Assembly (NCBI GenBank): GCA_046048875.1
Contig: JBJOFG010000013.1
Coordinates: forward strand, 248,001 to 312,000
DNA: 64,000 bases
Direction: 5' to 3'
Source: CAIZGX01 sp046048875
GTDB taxonomy: Bacteria > Bacteroidota > Bacteroidia > Flavobacteriales_D > Sanyastnellaceae
Every line of letters begins with the position of its first letter. Within the stretch, counting starts at the first letter, position 1. Positions 53,428 to 62,262 of the stretch are shown here, piece by piece. Both the position numbers and the translations under genes were made by a program. A model generated the notes under the pieces. The model was not told the DNA's origin. It ran no database searches and saw only the letters and a list, made by a program, of their open reading frames with translations.

Positions 53428-54487
53428 AAGCGAGCTGTATTTTAAATGAGACAAATGGTTCAACTGAATTGACATTCGAATGATCATGTAACATTGATTC
53501 GTATTCAAATTGAGCTTTCGCATTCAGTTGATAATTGAATTGATATCTGTATCCTAATCCAACCTTATATTTTTCAATTTGGTACGTATGTAAATCGTTG
53601 TGATCGACATTCAAATAATCTGCATAAAAATAGGGTGTATGTACTTCTGCAATGGGAACACCTAAATAGAAGTAATTCGAGAAGTTATGAGCCTCTGGTA
53701 ATGAGTCTGATCTTGTCTTATTGTATGCAAATTCGTTTAACACTTCGATTTTCTTTCCAAAATATGCAAAGGAAAAACAACCAAGCTCATAATTGATTGG
53801 CCCCTTATATACGTCTCCAGCGTGGTGCACATAGTTCGAAGCATGACCACTGTGTGTTCCAAATACATTATCGGGAAGATATTCATTGTAATATGAAACT
53901 CCTATGCGCATTCCCTCGACTGGTTTGATATGTGCTGCGAACGAGACTGGTGTATGAGTATTCGCATGAAATGCATCTGTAGAAGAGATTCCATTTCCCC
54001 AAACAATATCGTAACCAAAATTTAGTTTCCCCAAATTCTGCCCTTGAAGCTGAATACCAAGGGTATGAAGAGGTATCAGATAACTGAAGGCGAACGGTCT
54101 ATCAACAGTAGGAAAGAAAAGTCTACCGTGGTGATATACATCGTTCCAATAATTTAACGGGGTATGAATTTTTCCGACGATAACACTATGCAATTTTGCG
54201 TAGTTAAACTTAACAAGAGACCTCTCTATTGACGGTAAAAATGATGTAGCTGAACTTCCATTGAATCGAATGACATATTCTCCAAGGTAAGAAATACGAT
54301 CTGAAAGTTTTGAATTAACAAAGAAATCATGTTCACCAATAGAAAAGTATGAATTCTTTTGATTGAGGTTATTCAAATTATACTCAATATGACCAAAGCC
54401 ATTAAACTGTGTATTTCGATTTTGAGCTCTTGAATTATTTATAAAGCAAAATAGAAAAGCTAACAGAACGAAAATGTGATTTTTCAT
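53417..54487 (-). CDS. Outer-membrane porin-like barrel protein (356 aa)
   Basis: The ATG at 54487 (MKNHIFVLLAFLFCFINNSRAQ) gives a signal peptide; a TTG two codons upstream is also open. The body is rich in alternating aromatic strands (GFGHIEYNLNNLNQKNSYFS) and ends in a Phe (VSFKIQLAYGF), the outer-membrane assembly signature. It probably forms a small barrel or channel feeding the binding protein in the same operon. Confidence 0.75.
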   Translation of the reverse strand: MKNHIFVLLAFLFCFINNSRAQNRNTQFNGFGHIEYNLNNLNQKNSYFSIGEHDFFVNSKLSDRISYLGEYVIRFNGSSATSFLPSIERSLVKFNYAKLHSVIVGKIHTPLNYWNDVYHHGRLFFPTVDRPFAFSYLIPLHTLGIQLQGQNLGKLNFGYDIVWGNGISSTDAFHANTHTPVSFAAHIKPVEGMRIGVSYYNEYLPDNVFGTHSGHASNYVHHAGDVYKGPINYELGCFSFAYFGKKIEVLNEFAYNKTRSDSLPEAHNFSNYFYLGVPIAEVHTPYFYADYLNVDHNDLHTYQIEKYKVGLGYRYQFNYQLNAKAQFEYESMLHDHSNVNSVEPFVSFKIQLAYGF

Positions 54488-54573
54488 AATCAAAATCAGT
54501 GGTGAATATTATTTTTTAAATATAAGCTTATCTTGCGGAACAGAAAAAAAATGTTAATTAGTCTTCATATTTT

Positions 54574-55182
54574 ATGATAATGCAATCTTCTCTGAAACGA
54601 ACTATTCTTGCACTTCTAATTGTTGTAAGCCCAAAATTTACCTTTAGTCAACAATTCTCTGTTGCTCAACTTGATTCAGCAAATACATGTAAGAATATTT
54701 CACTTTTGAATAAGGAAGAAAAAGCCGTCATTCAACTCATCAACTTAGCACGCATGTATCCGAGCCAATTCGCGAAGAACTACGTCGCGAAATACGACGA
54801 GAAGAAAACCGGATTTGCATATGGCGCCGCATATGCGAAAGACAAAGCATCGCTCATATCAACCTTAAATGAAACTAAATCAATGAAACCGCTGGTATTC
54901 GATAGCACTATGTTTGAGCTAGCGAGATGTTGGAACTCGGAAGCCGGAAAATCTGGAGGTGTTGGACACAACCGCAAAACTTGTAAGTATGGATATAGCG
55001 GCGAATGTTGCAGTTACGGTTTCAGTGGAGCCTTAGATATTGTAATGCAATTAATGATTGACTACAACGTACCTGGATACGGTCACCGCAAGATTATCCT
55101 CACTCCCTATTATTCGAAAGTTGGAATTAAGAACGGAACACACAAGACGTACACCTATCATTCGGTTATTGACTTCAAATAA
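54574..55182 (+). CDS. Secreted CAP-superfamily protein (202 aa)
   Basis: A signal peptide (LALLIVVSPKFTFSQ) is followed by a CAP/SCP domain: VIQLINLARMYPSQFAKNY, then ELARCWNSEAGKSGGVGHN with the conserved His, and GYGHRKIILTPYYSKVGI. Six Cys in the mature part (for example KTCKYGYSGECCSYG) may form disulfides. CAP proteins are extracellular and of varied, mostly unknown roles. A strong bidirectional terminator follows at once. Confidence 0.88.
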   Translation: MIMQSSLKRTILALLIVVSPKFTFSQQFSVAQLDSANTCKNISLLNKEEKAVIQLINLARMYPSQFAKNYVAKYDEKKTGFAYGAAYAKDKASLISTLNETKSMKPLVFDSTMFELARCWNSEAGKSGGVGHNRKTCKYGYSGECCSYGFSGALDIVMQLMIDYNVPGYGHRKIILTPYYSKVGIKNGTHKTYTYHSVIDFK

Positions 55183-55207
55183 AAAAGGCCGCTCTCGCGG
55201 CCTTTTT
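55181..55207. terminator. Bidirectional intrinsic terminator
   Basis: GGCCGC/GCGGCC with a 4-nt loop, flanked by an A-run and a T-run. It separates the CAP gene from the convergent S8 protease gene. Confidence 0.9.
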
Positions 55208-55226
55208 CGTTGTCTTATCAAAAAAA

Positions 55227-56837
55227 TTATTTCGACATCTTCTCTGCTAATTTCAATGCTTCGTAAAGGTTTACAACCTTACCCGATTTTGAAAGCTTTC
55301 CGAATTTAATCTTCTTCTCTTCATCACCTGGCATAACTACTTTGTGCTTCTTGTAAGAAATACCAGACTTGATGATGATGTCACGAACTTCTTTCGCAGA
55401 AAGATTAGGATAGTATGAAAGAATAGCCGCTGCTACACCAGCCGTAACTGGAGAAGCCATACTTGTTCCGCTTAATGGTCCGAATTCGTTGTCTAAGATG
55501 GTTGCGTATATATCTACACCCGGAGCGTAAATGTCAACGGTCTTGTCGCCGTAGTTAGAAAAATCAGCCGACAAGTGATCAATTGAATTGTCGCTTGCAC
55601 CAATTTCCAACCATGTAGAGCAAGTCTTTCCATTTGCATAACGAGGCGTTGGGAAATTGTCTTTCACGTCAACGTCTTTCGCGTCATTCCCTGCAGCATG
55701 AACCAACAACACGCCTTTAGATTCAGCATACATTACCGCTTCGTCTACTACATCTTTGTAAGGAGAGTGTGACTTACCAAAGCTCATGTTAATCACGCGA
55801 GCACCGTTGTCAGCCGCATAGCGAATGGCATTCGCAACGTCCTTATCGCGCTCATCGCCGTCTGGTACACAACGAATAATCATCAACTGTGCTGTCTTGC
55901 ATATTCCGTCCATACCCATTCCGTTGTTCGTAGCACCTACGATACCTGCAACGTGTGTTCCGTGAAGAGCTTCTGGACCATCGATGTGGTTATTACCGTA
56001 GTTGCGCTCACGCGGATTGCTGTAATCGTCTCCAACCATAGTTCGTGGATTGAAATCTACGTTGTAAGAATATTCCAACTGTGTGTTGTAATACCCAGCA
56101 TATTCTTCCAAATTGATGCCGCGCATCATTATGTTTAGAACCATGCCTTTAGCCGCTTTCGCTGCATCGTCGGTTGGCTCGTATGCCGCTAATTGTTCAG
56201 TAGTAAAATCGTTACCCAAAGCCATCGCCAACATTTCCTTGTTTGTTTTGAAGGTTGTCAAGAAAGCGTTGAACTGAGCCGCTTCTTCTTTCACTTGTCC
56301 TACTCTTTGTTCAAATTCAGCTTTGATCTTTTCGTATTTGGCGAAGTCAGCCTTATCCGCCGCGGGAATCGAAGCCGCATCTTTTCCTTCAAAACGCTTC
56401 TTCAATCCACCGTATACACGCGTAAATTCCAAATTGTCTTGCTTCACATCACCACCTTTTCCACCAATGAAACTCCATCCGTGAACATCGTCTATGTATC
56501 CGTTCTTATCATCGTCAATTCCGTTGTTCGCAATCTCACCTTTGTTGGTCCAAATGTTTGCATTCAAATCTTTGTGAAAAGTCTCAGTTCCACTGTCAAT
56601 AATTGCAACAACCACTGGCGTAGCCGTCTTTCCCTTTTCAGCCATATAGGCGTGTGCTTTCACAGCACTTACTCCAGGAAGCCCGTCAGTAGCCATGTCT
56701 GCATGCTGCCACTGTGTTTTAATGTCTGCATTTTGAGCAGTTACCGCGAACGGTATAAATAAAGCCGAGAAAACAAATGAAGCAATTCCTTTCGAGAAGA
56801 AAGAATTTTGCTTCGAATTCAAAATTGGTTTGTTCAT
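55227..56837 (-). CDS. Secreted subtilisin-like (S8) serine protease (536 aa)
   Basis: A signal peptide (ASFVFSALFIPFAVTAQ) leads the S8 domain with Asp81 (VAIIDSGTE), His292 (LHGTHVAG) and Ser459 (SGTSMASP), so the triad is complete. The Asp-His spacing of ~210 residues is far longer than in classical subtilisins and reflects a helical insert of ~150 residues seen in a Bacteroidota subgroup. No type IX sorting tail is visible, so the enzyme may stay periplasmic. Confidence 0.9.
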   Translation of the reverse strand: MNKPILNSKQNSFFSKGIASFVFSALFIPFAVTAQNADIKTQWQHADMATDGLPGVSAVKAHAYMAEKGKTATPVVVAIIDSGTETFHKDLNANIWTNKGEIANNGIDDDKNGYIDDVHGWSFIGGKGGDVKQDNLEFTRVYGGLKKRFEGKDAASIPAADKADFAKYEKIKAEFEQRVGQVKEEAAQFNAFLTTFKTNKEMLAMALGNDFTTEQLAAYEPTDDAAKAAKGMVLNIMMRGINLEEYAGYYNTQLEYSYNVDFNPRTMVGDDYSNPRERNYGNNHIDGPEALHGTHVAGIVGATNNGMGMDGICKTAQLMIIRCVPDGDERDKDVANAIRYAADNGARVINMSFGKSHSPYKDVVDEAVMYAESKGVLLVHAAGNDAKDVDVKDNFPTPRYANGKTCSTWLEIGASDNSIDHLSADFSNYGDKTVDIYAPGVDIYATILDNEFGPLSGTSMASPVTAGVAAAILSYYPNLSAKEVRDIIIKSGISYKKHKVVMPGDEEKKIKFGKLSKSGKVVNLYEALKLAEKMSK

Positions 56838-56905
56838 ATGTGTTTAGTTGATGTTGCGAAATAAGGAAAGAAACTTCGGATTATTGCTTCATAATATAAA
56901 AAAAT

Positions 56906-58582
56906 ATGTCATTTCCATCAGATCTAGAAATTGCACAAGCGTGCAAGATGAAGCACATCAATGAAATTGCTTCGAAGCTGAACATAAGTGTCGACGACCT
57001 CGAACATTACGGTAAGCACAAGGCAAAGCTTCCCCTGCATTTGATTAACGAAGAAAAAGTAAAGCAAGCTAAACTCATTCTGGTTACCGCTATCACTCCT
57101 ACTCCAGCTGGAGAAGGAAAGACAACCACTTCAATCGGATTGAATGAGGGGTTGAATAAATTAGGAAAGAAAGCTGTAGTTGTTCTTCGCGAACCTTCTT
57201 TAGGTCCCGTTTTCGGAATCAAGGGTGGTGCTGCTGGCGGTGGCTATGCGCAAGTGGTTCCGATGGAAGACATTAATCTTCACTTCACCGGAGACTTCGC
57301 TGCAATTGAAAAAGCAAACAATTTACTTTCAGCATTAATAGACAACAACCTTCAGAATAAACAAGGAAATCTTGGATTAGATCCAAGACTTATTTATTGG
57401 AAGCGCGTAATGGACATGAACGATCGTTCATTGCGTAACATTACCATTGGTCTAGGTGGAACCGGAAACGGAATTCCTCGTCAAGATGGTTTCAACATTA
57501 CCCCTGCTTCTGAAGTCATGGCTATTCTTTGCATGAGCAAAGACCGTGAAGACTTAAAGAAAAAATTAGGCAACATCTTCGTTGGATTCACCTATGATCG
57601 CAAGCCTATCTATGCGCGCGATTTAAAGGCGGAAGGTGCTATGGCTCTTCTTCTGAAAGATGCTATTATGCCGAACTTGGTTCAAACGCTGGAAGGCAAC
57701 CCTGCTATTCTTCACGGAGGACCTTTCGCAAATATTGCACAAGGAACTAACACCATTATGGCTACCAAGATGGGTATGTCAATGGCGGATTATGTGGTTA
57801 CGGAGGCTGGATTCGGTGCCGATCTTGGCGCTGAGAAATTCATGCACATCAAGTGTGGTGCTGCTGGAATTGCTCCAGATGCCATTGTACTTGTTGCAAC
57901 GGTTCGCGCTTTACGTCACCACGGTGGTGCGAAGAAAGAAGAATACAACACTGCAAGTATGGAGCGTGTAACTAACGGTTTCGCGAACCTTGAGAAGCAT
58001 ATCGAGAACTGCAAGAAGTTCGGTATTACTCCGGTTGTGGCGTTGAATCACTTCCCAACCGATTCACAAGAAGAGATCGATTTCGTAATTGCGAAATGCG
58101 CTGAAATGGGCGTGAAAGCCGTTGTTGCGAAAGGATTCTCTGAGGGTGGAAACGGCATGATGGGATTGGGAGAAGCGGTATTGGATGTGATTGAGAACGG
58201 AAACAATGAGTTCCGTCGCTTGTACACCAACGACCTTCCTGTTAAAGAGAAAATTGAAATTTTAGCGAAGGAGATTTACGGAGCTGAACGCGTGAACTAC
58301 ACGAAAGAAGCGGAAGGAAATCTGCGCACGATAGAAAAATTAGGCATCGCGAACTTCCCTATTTGTATGGCGAAGACACAAAAGTCTTTCAGCGATGACG
58401 AATCGAAGATTGGTCGTCCAACAGGATTCACTATCACGGTTCGTGAGTTCGAATACGCTGTAGGTGCTGGATTCATTATTCCTATTTTGGGTGAAATGAT
58501 GCGCATGCCTGGATTACCTGCTGTTCCTGCAAGCGAGCATATGGACATTGATAACAACGGTGTAATCACTGGATTGTCTTAA
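56906..58582 (+). CDS. fhs: Formate-tetrahydrofolate ligase
   Basis: 558 aa, standard length. The P-loop region TPTPAGEGKTTTSIGLNEGL and the family stretches REPSLGPVFGIKGGAAGGGYAQV and FANIAQGTN (as separate motifs) are all conserved. The enzyme joins formate to THF with ATP to give 10-formyl-THF for purines and Met-tRNA formylation. It is 3 bp from fdhD on the same strand, a sensible formate-related pairing, though no formate dehydrogenase is present in the window. Confidence 0.97.
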   Translation: MSFPSDLEIAQACKMKHINEIASKLNISVDDLEHYGKHKAKLPLHLINEEKVKQAKLILVTAITPTPAGEGKTTTSIGLNEGLNKLGKKAVVVLREPSLGPVFGIKGGAAGGGYAQVVPMEDINLHFTGDFAAIEKANNLLSALIDNNLQNKQGNLGLDPRLIYWKRVMDMNDRSLRNITIGLGGTGNGIPRQDGFNITPASEVMAILCMSKDREDLKKKLGNIFVGFTYDRKPIYARDLKAEGAMALLLKDAIMPNLVQTLEGNPAILHGGPFANIAQGTNTIMATKMGMSMADYVVTEAGFGADLGAEKFMHIKCGAAGIAPDAIVLVATVRALRHHGGAKKEEYNTASMERVTNGFANLEKHIENCKKFGITPVVALNHFPTDSQEEIDFVIAKCAEMGVKAVVAKGFSEGGNGMMGLGEAVLDVIENGNNEFRRLYTNDLPVKEKIEILAKEIYGAERVNYTKEAEGNLRTIEKLGIANFPICMAKTQKSFSDDESKIGRPTGFTITVREFEYAVGAGFIIPILGEMMRMPGLPAVPASEHMDIDNNGVITGLS

Positions 58583-58585
58583 ATC

Positions 58586-59380
58586 ATGAAGGCTTCTTTA
58601 AACTACCAAGCATTGAAGAACGGGCAAGCGGTCTCCGATGCTTTGGTGGTTGAAGTGCCTGTACAATTGTTTATTGAAGAAGAACCGCTAACGGTTTCTA
58701 TGTGCACGCCCAATCATATTCGTGAATGGGCTTTTGGGATTTTATTTACGGAAGGAATTATTCGTTCAGCCGAGCAAGTAACCAGCTATTCGGAAGAAAT
58801 TGAAGAGCATCAGATTACGCTGCGTGTTTCGCTTGCTAGCGCAGCGAATGCAGTAACGAACAAACGATCGTTGCTCAGTGTTTCGGCCTGTGGGATTTGT
58901 GGGAAGACGGCGTTTGAGCCCAAGACGCGAAGCGATGACGAACTACGTTCGATGACGCTACGCGATGACCGCAAAGCGGATGACGAGCAGAGCTCGATGA
59001 CACTTCGTGAGGATATTGCGAAAATGATGGTTCAGTTGCGAGAAAGGCAATCGTTGTTTGAAGAGACGGGCGGTTGTCATGCCGCTGGGGTGTTCAGCAA
59101 GAATAAAGAATTGCTTTTCGCAAGCGAAGACATTGGACGGCACAATGCCGTAGATAAAGTTGTTGGTTCATTGGTTATTCACCAACAACTTCGAGAAGCC
59201 AAGTATTTAATGGTCAGCGGAAGAGTTTCGTATGAAATTGTTGCGAAGTGCTTCGCGGCTGGAATACCCCATCTTGCGGCTGTCTCCTCGCCTTCTTCTT
59301 TAGCAGTAGATTACGCAAAGGAGTTAGGCATATCGCTCTTCGCGTTCTGCAGAGAGAATCGCATTACCCAATATGCCTAA
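58586..59380 (+). CDS. fdhD: Formate dehydrogenase accessory sulfurtransferase with in-frame repeat insertion (264 aa)
   Basis: FdhD passes sulfur to the molybdenum cofactor of formate dehydrogenase-type enzymes. The active-site motif SACGICGK has Cys102 and Cys105; other family parts are CTPNHIREWAFGILFTEGII, TGGCHAAGVF and EDIGRHNAVDKVVG (split here). Residues ~115-143 between them are encoded by a GATGAC hairpin array and read as low-complexity DDELRSM...DDRKADDEQSSMTL. The insertion keeps frame (75 nt over five units), so the protein is probably still made. Whether it folds and works is unknown. Confidence 0.9.
   Translation: MKASLNYQALKNGQAVSDALVVEVPVQLFIEEEPLTVSMCTPNHIREWAFGILFTEGIIRSAEQVTSYSEEIEEHQITLRVSLASAANAVTNKRSLLSVSACGICGKTAFEPKTRSDDELRSMTLRDDRKADDEQSSMTLREDIAKMMVQLRERQSLFEETGGCHAAGVFSKNKELLFASEDIGRHNAVDKVVGSLVIHQQLREAKYLMVSGRVSYEIVAKCFAAGIPHLAAVSSPSSLAVDYAKELGISLFAFCRENRITQYA
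58927..59008 (+). repeat. GATGAC mini-hairpin array inside fdhD
   Basis: GATGAC at 58934, 58951, 58964, 58979 and 58996, separated by GAAC-TAC-GTTC, GC-TAC-GC, CGC-AAA-GCG and GAGC-AGA-GCTC; flanked by GC-GAA-GC on the left and AC-TTC-GT on the right. Five linker-plus-stem units total 75 nt, a multiple of three. Confidence 0.92.
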
Positions 59381-59385
59381 ATAAA

Positions 59386-59412
59386 AATGCCCCTTCCGAA
59401 GAAGAGGCATTT
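59386..59412. terminator. Hairpin between fdhD and the pyrophosphatase gene
   Basis: AAATGCC/GGCATTT with an extended CTTC/GAAG stem and one bulge. It lies between two convergent genes; the T-run is short, so it is a moderate terminator candidate. Confidence 0.6.
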
Positions 59413-59432
59413 CAATGAATAACGTGTTATTC

Positions 59433-62189
59433 TTATTTCTTTGAATACACTTTTACCAAAGTGATATCGAATACCAATGTTGAATATGGAGGAATTGGTC
59501 CTTGATCCATATCGCGGTAAGCCAATGATGAAGGAATGAATAGACGAATCTTTCCACCCTCTTTAACTTTTTGCAAACCTTCTGTGAATCCTGGGATTAA
59601 ACCTCCTAAGTTGAACGTTACAGGCTTTCCTGCATCAGAAGAATCAAATACAGTTCCGTTGGTTAATTTTCCAACATATTCAACCTGCACTGAGTCTTGC
59701 TCAGTTGCATAAGCACCAGTTCCTTCTTGAGTAATCATGTACATCAATCCAGACTCTGCTACTTGAATACCAGGAGTGTTCGCCTTGATAGAGTCAATTA
59801 CAGAAGCTTCCTTAGATTTAACTGAAGCCAATTTCGCTTTTTCACGACGTTGGAAATAGTTATCTAAGAACATTTGCGCTTCTTCCATTTCCATACCAGC
59901 CGCACCGTTAGCAGCCTTTTCGAAAATGTTGTAATTGATTAATGAATCTATTTCCATGCGTTGCATGTTTTCACCAATTGCCAATCCCAATGCGAAAGAA
60001 AGACTGTCGTTCGTTGAAGTAAGTGTTACTTGACCATGAGCAGCACCACCGTGTCCCTTCTCAGAGATGTGTGGAGCAATAACCAAGGCAACGATAGACA
60101 TTAACTTAATTAAGATGTTCATAGATGGACCAGAAGTATCTTTGAATGGGTCACCCACTGTGTCACCTGTTACAGATGCTTTGTGTGGCTCAGACTTTTT
60201 ATAGAACATCTCACCATTGATCTCAACTCCTTTCTCGAATGACTTCTTCGCGTTGTCCCATGCACCACCTGCGTTTGATTGGAACATACCCATCAATACA
60301 CCCGATACAGTAACACCCGCTAACAATCCACCCAATACTTCAGGACCGAAAGCGAATCCAACAATAATTGGAACAATTAACGCAATAGCACCTGGAGCAA
60401 TCATCTCACGAATAGATGCTTCAGTAGAAATAGCAACACACTTTTCGTACTCAGGCTTTGCTTTGTATTCCATAATTCCTGGAATCTCGCGGAACTGGCG
60501 ACGAACTTCGTTCACCATATCCATTGCTGCACGTCCTACCGCCGCGATAGCCAAAGACGAGAAGATGAATGGAATCATTCCACCTACAAACAATCCAGCC
60601 AATACTGGTGCTTTATAAATATCAATCGCATCAATACCTGCAATTCCTACGAACGCTGCGAACAATGCCAATGAAGTCAATGCTGCAGACGCAATAGCGA
60701 ATCCTTTACCCGTTGCTGCAGTTGTGTTACCTACAGCATCTAGGTTATCTGTACGGTGACGAACTTCTTCAGGAAGTTGGCTCATTTCTGCAATACCACC
60801 TGCGTTGTCTGCGATTGGTCCAAATGCATCAATTGCCAATTGCATAGCTGTTGTAGCCATCATACCTGCAGCTGCAATAGCCACACCATATAAACCTGCA
60901 AACTCATATGAACCATAGATACCAGCAGCCAATACTAAGATTGGAAGAACTGTAGATTCCATACCTACAGACAAACCACCAATGATGTTTGTTGCGTGTC
61001 CAGTAGCAGATTGCTTAATGATAGACAATACAGGGCGCTTACCCATAGCAGTGTAATATTCAGTGATTATGCTCATTAAAGCACCAACAACCAAACCTAC
61101 CATAATTGCCCAAAACACACCCATTCTTGTTACTTCAACACCACGAGCAGAATCTGTCCATGACATTGTTTCTGGAAGCATCCAGTTAACAACAAAGAAT
61201 GAAGCAACCGCGGTAAGGATGATACTTGACCAGTTACCTAAGTTCAATGCATTTTGAACGTTACCCAATTCGTCTTTCACACGAACGAACAACATACCAA
61301 TGATAGAAAAGATAATTCCCAAACCAGCGATCAACATTGGCAACAAGATTGGAGCAATACCACCGAAGTTATCCTTCGATACCAACTCTCTACCCAATAC
61401 CATTGTTGCTAAGATGGTTGCTACATAAGAACCGAACAAATCAGCTCCCATACCCGCAACGTCACCTACGTTATCACCTACGTTATCTGCAATAGTTGCT
61501 GGGTTACGAACGTCGTCTTCAGGAATTCCTGCTTCAACCTTTCCAACCAAGTCAGCTCCTACGTCAGCCGCTTTCGTATAAATACCACCACCTACACGAG
61601 CGAACAATGCAATCGATTCAGCACCCAAAGAGAATCCCGCAAGAACTTCCAATGCTTTCTCCATTTCAATACCGTTCACTCCTGCTCCGGTCATTTTAAC
61701 ATACATCGTGTAGAACACAATGAACAATGAACCCAATCCAAGCACTGCTAAACCAGCAACACCAAGACCCATTACAGATCCACCTGTGAAACTTACTTTC
61801 AACGCTTGTGCTAAACTTGTACGTGCAGCTTGTGTGGTACGAACGTTCGCTTTAGTAGCGATGTTCATTCCAATGTATCCTGCTAATGCAGACAATACCG
61901 CACCAATTAGAAACGAAACAGCGATTAGCGGAGAAGAGTTCTCAACCGTTGTTCCAGACCACGCTAAAAGCGCTCCAGCAATCACAACGAAATAAGCCAA
62001 TACTTTCCACTCGGCTTTCAAGAATGCCATAGCACCCTTTGCAATGTAACCTGCAAGTTCTTGCATGTTCTCGTCACCAGCGTCTTGCTTAGTCACCCAT
62101 GCCGACTTAATAGCCATGAATAAAATTCCAAGCAGACCTAACGCTGGAATAGAATAGAGCACAACATCGCCCCATTGTAAGTTTCCCAT
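59433..62189 (-). CDS. hppA: Membrane pyrophosphatase fused to a C-terminal FKBP-type peptidyl-prolyl isomerase (918 aa)
   Basis: Residues ~1-712 are a complete membrane-bound ion-pumping pyrophosphatase (about 16 helices; DVGADLVGKVEAGIPEDD and DNVGDNVGDVAGMGADLFG active-site regions). GNTTAATGKG has Ala and Gly where K+-independent enzymes have Lys and Thr, which predicts a K+-dependent, probably Na+-pumping type. Residues ~725-805 look like an FKBP N-terminal dimerisation helix region and ~820-918 an FKBP domain (VEYVGKLTNGTVFDSS, FIPSSLAYRD). Family topology puts the C-terminus in the periplasm, so the isomerase would face outward. One uninterrupted frame; no stop or shift at the junction. 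Confidence 0.93.
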   Translation of the reverse strand: MGNLQWGDVVLYSIPALGLLGILFMAIKSAWVTKQDAGDENMQELAGYIAKGAMAFLKAEWKVLAYFVVIAGALLAWSGTTVENSSPLIAVSFLIGAVLSALAGYIGMNIATKANVRTTQAARTSLAQALKVSFTGGSVMGLGVAGLAVLGLGSLFIVFYTMYVKMTGAGVNGIEMEKALEVLAGFSLGAESIALFARVGGGIYTKAADVGADLVGKVEAGIPEDDVRNPATIADNVGDNVGDVAGMGADLFGSYVATILATMVLGRELVSKDNFGGIAPILLPMLIAGLGIIFSIIGMLFVRVKDELGNVQNALNLGNWSSIILTAVASFFVVNWMLPETMSWTDSARGVEVTRMGVFWAIMVGLVVGALMSIITEYYTAMGKRPVLSIIKQSATGHATNIIGGLSVGMESTVLPILVLAAGIYGSYEFAGLYGVAIAAAGMMATTAMQLAIDAFGPIADNAGGIAEMSQLPEEVRHRTDNLDAVGNTTAATGKGFAIASAALTSLALFAAFVGIAGIDAIDIYKAPVLAGLFVGGMIPFIFSSLAIAAVGRAAMDMVNEVRRQFREIPGIMEYKAKPEYEKCVAISTEASIREMIAPGAIALIVPIIVGFAFGPEVLGGLLAGVTVSGVLMGMFQSNAGGAWDNAKKSFEKGVEINGEMFYKKSEPHKASVTGDTVGDPFKDTSGPSMNILIKLMSIVALVIAPHISEKGHGGAAHGQVTLTSTNDSLSFALGLAIGENMQRMEIDSLINYNIFEKAANGAAGMEMEEAQMFLDNYFQRREKAKLASVKSKEASVIDSIKANTPGIQVAESGLMYMITQEGTGAYATEQDSVQVEYVGKLTNGTVFDSSDAGKPVTFNLGGLIPGFTEGLQKVKEGGKIRLFIPSSLAYRDMDQGPIPPYSTLVFDITLVKVYSKK

Positions 62190-62216
62190 AATTTATTTTT
62201 TACTGTTAAACGGGTG

Positions 62217-62247
62217 CAAAAATAGGTGTTTTTGCCTTTGGTGCAAA
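62217..62247 (-). promoter_or_regulatory. Bacteroidota promoter of the pyrophosphatase gene
   Basis: On the minus strand TTTG (62244-62247), exactly 19 nt, then TATTTTTG (62217-62224). This is a full match to the -33/-7 consensus and predicts a leader of about 20 nt before the ATG at 62189. Confidence 0.75.
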
Positions 62248-62262
62248 AACTAATTTACCCTC

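Noticed and set aside
58586..59380. fdhD as a pseudogene because of the insertion
   Set aside because: The inserted units keep frame and all family motifs on both sides are intact, so a broken gene is not shown.
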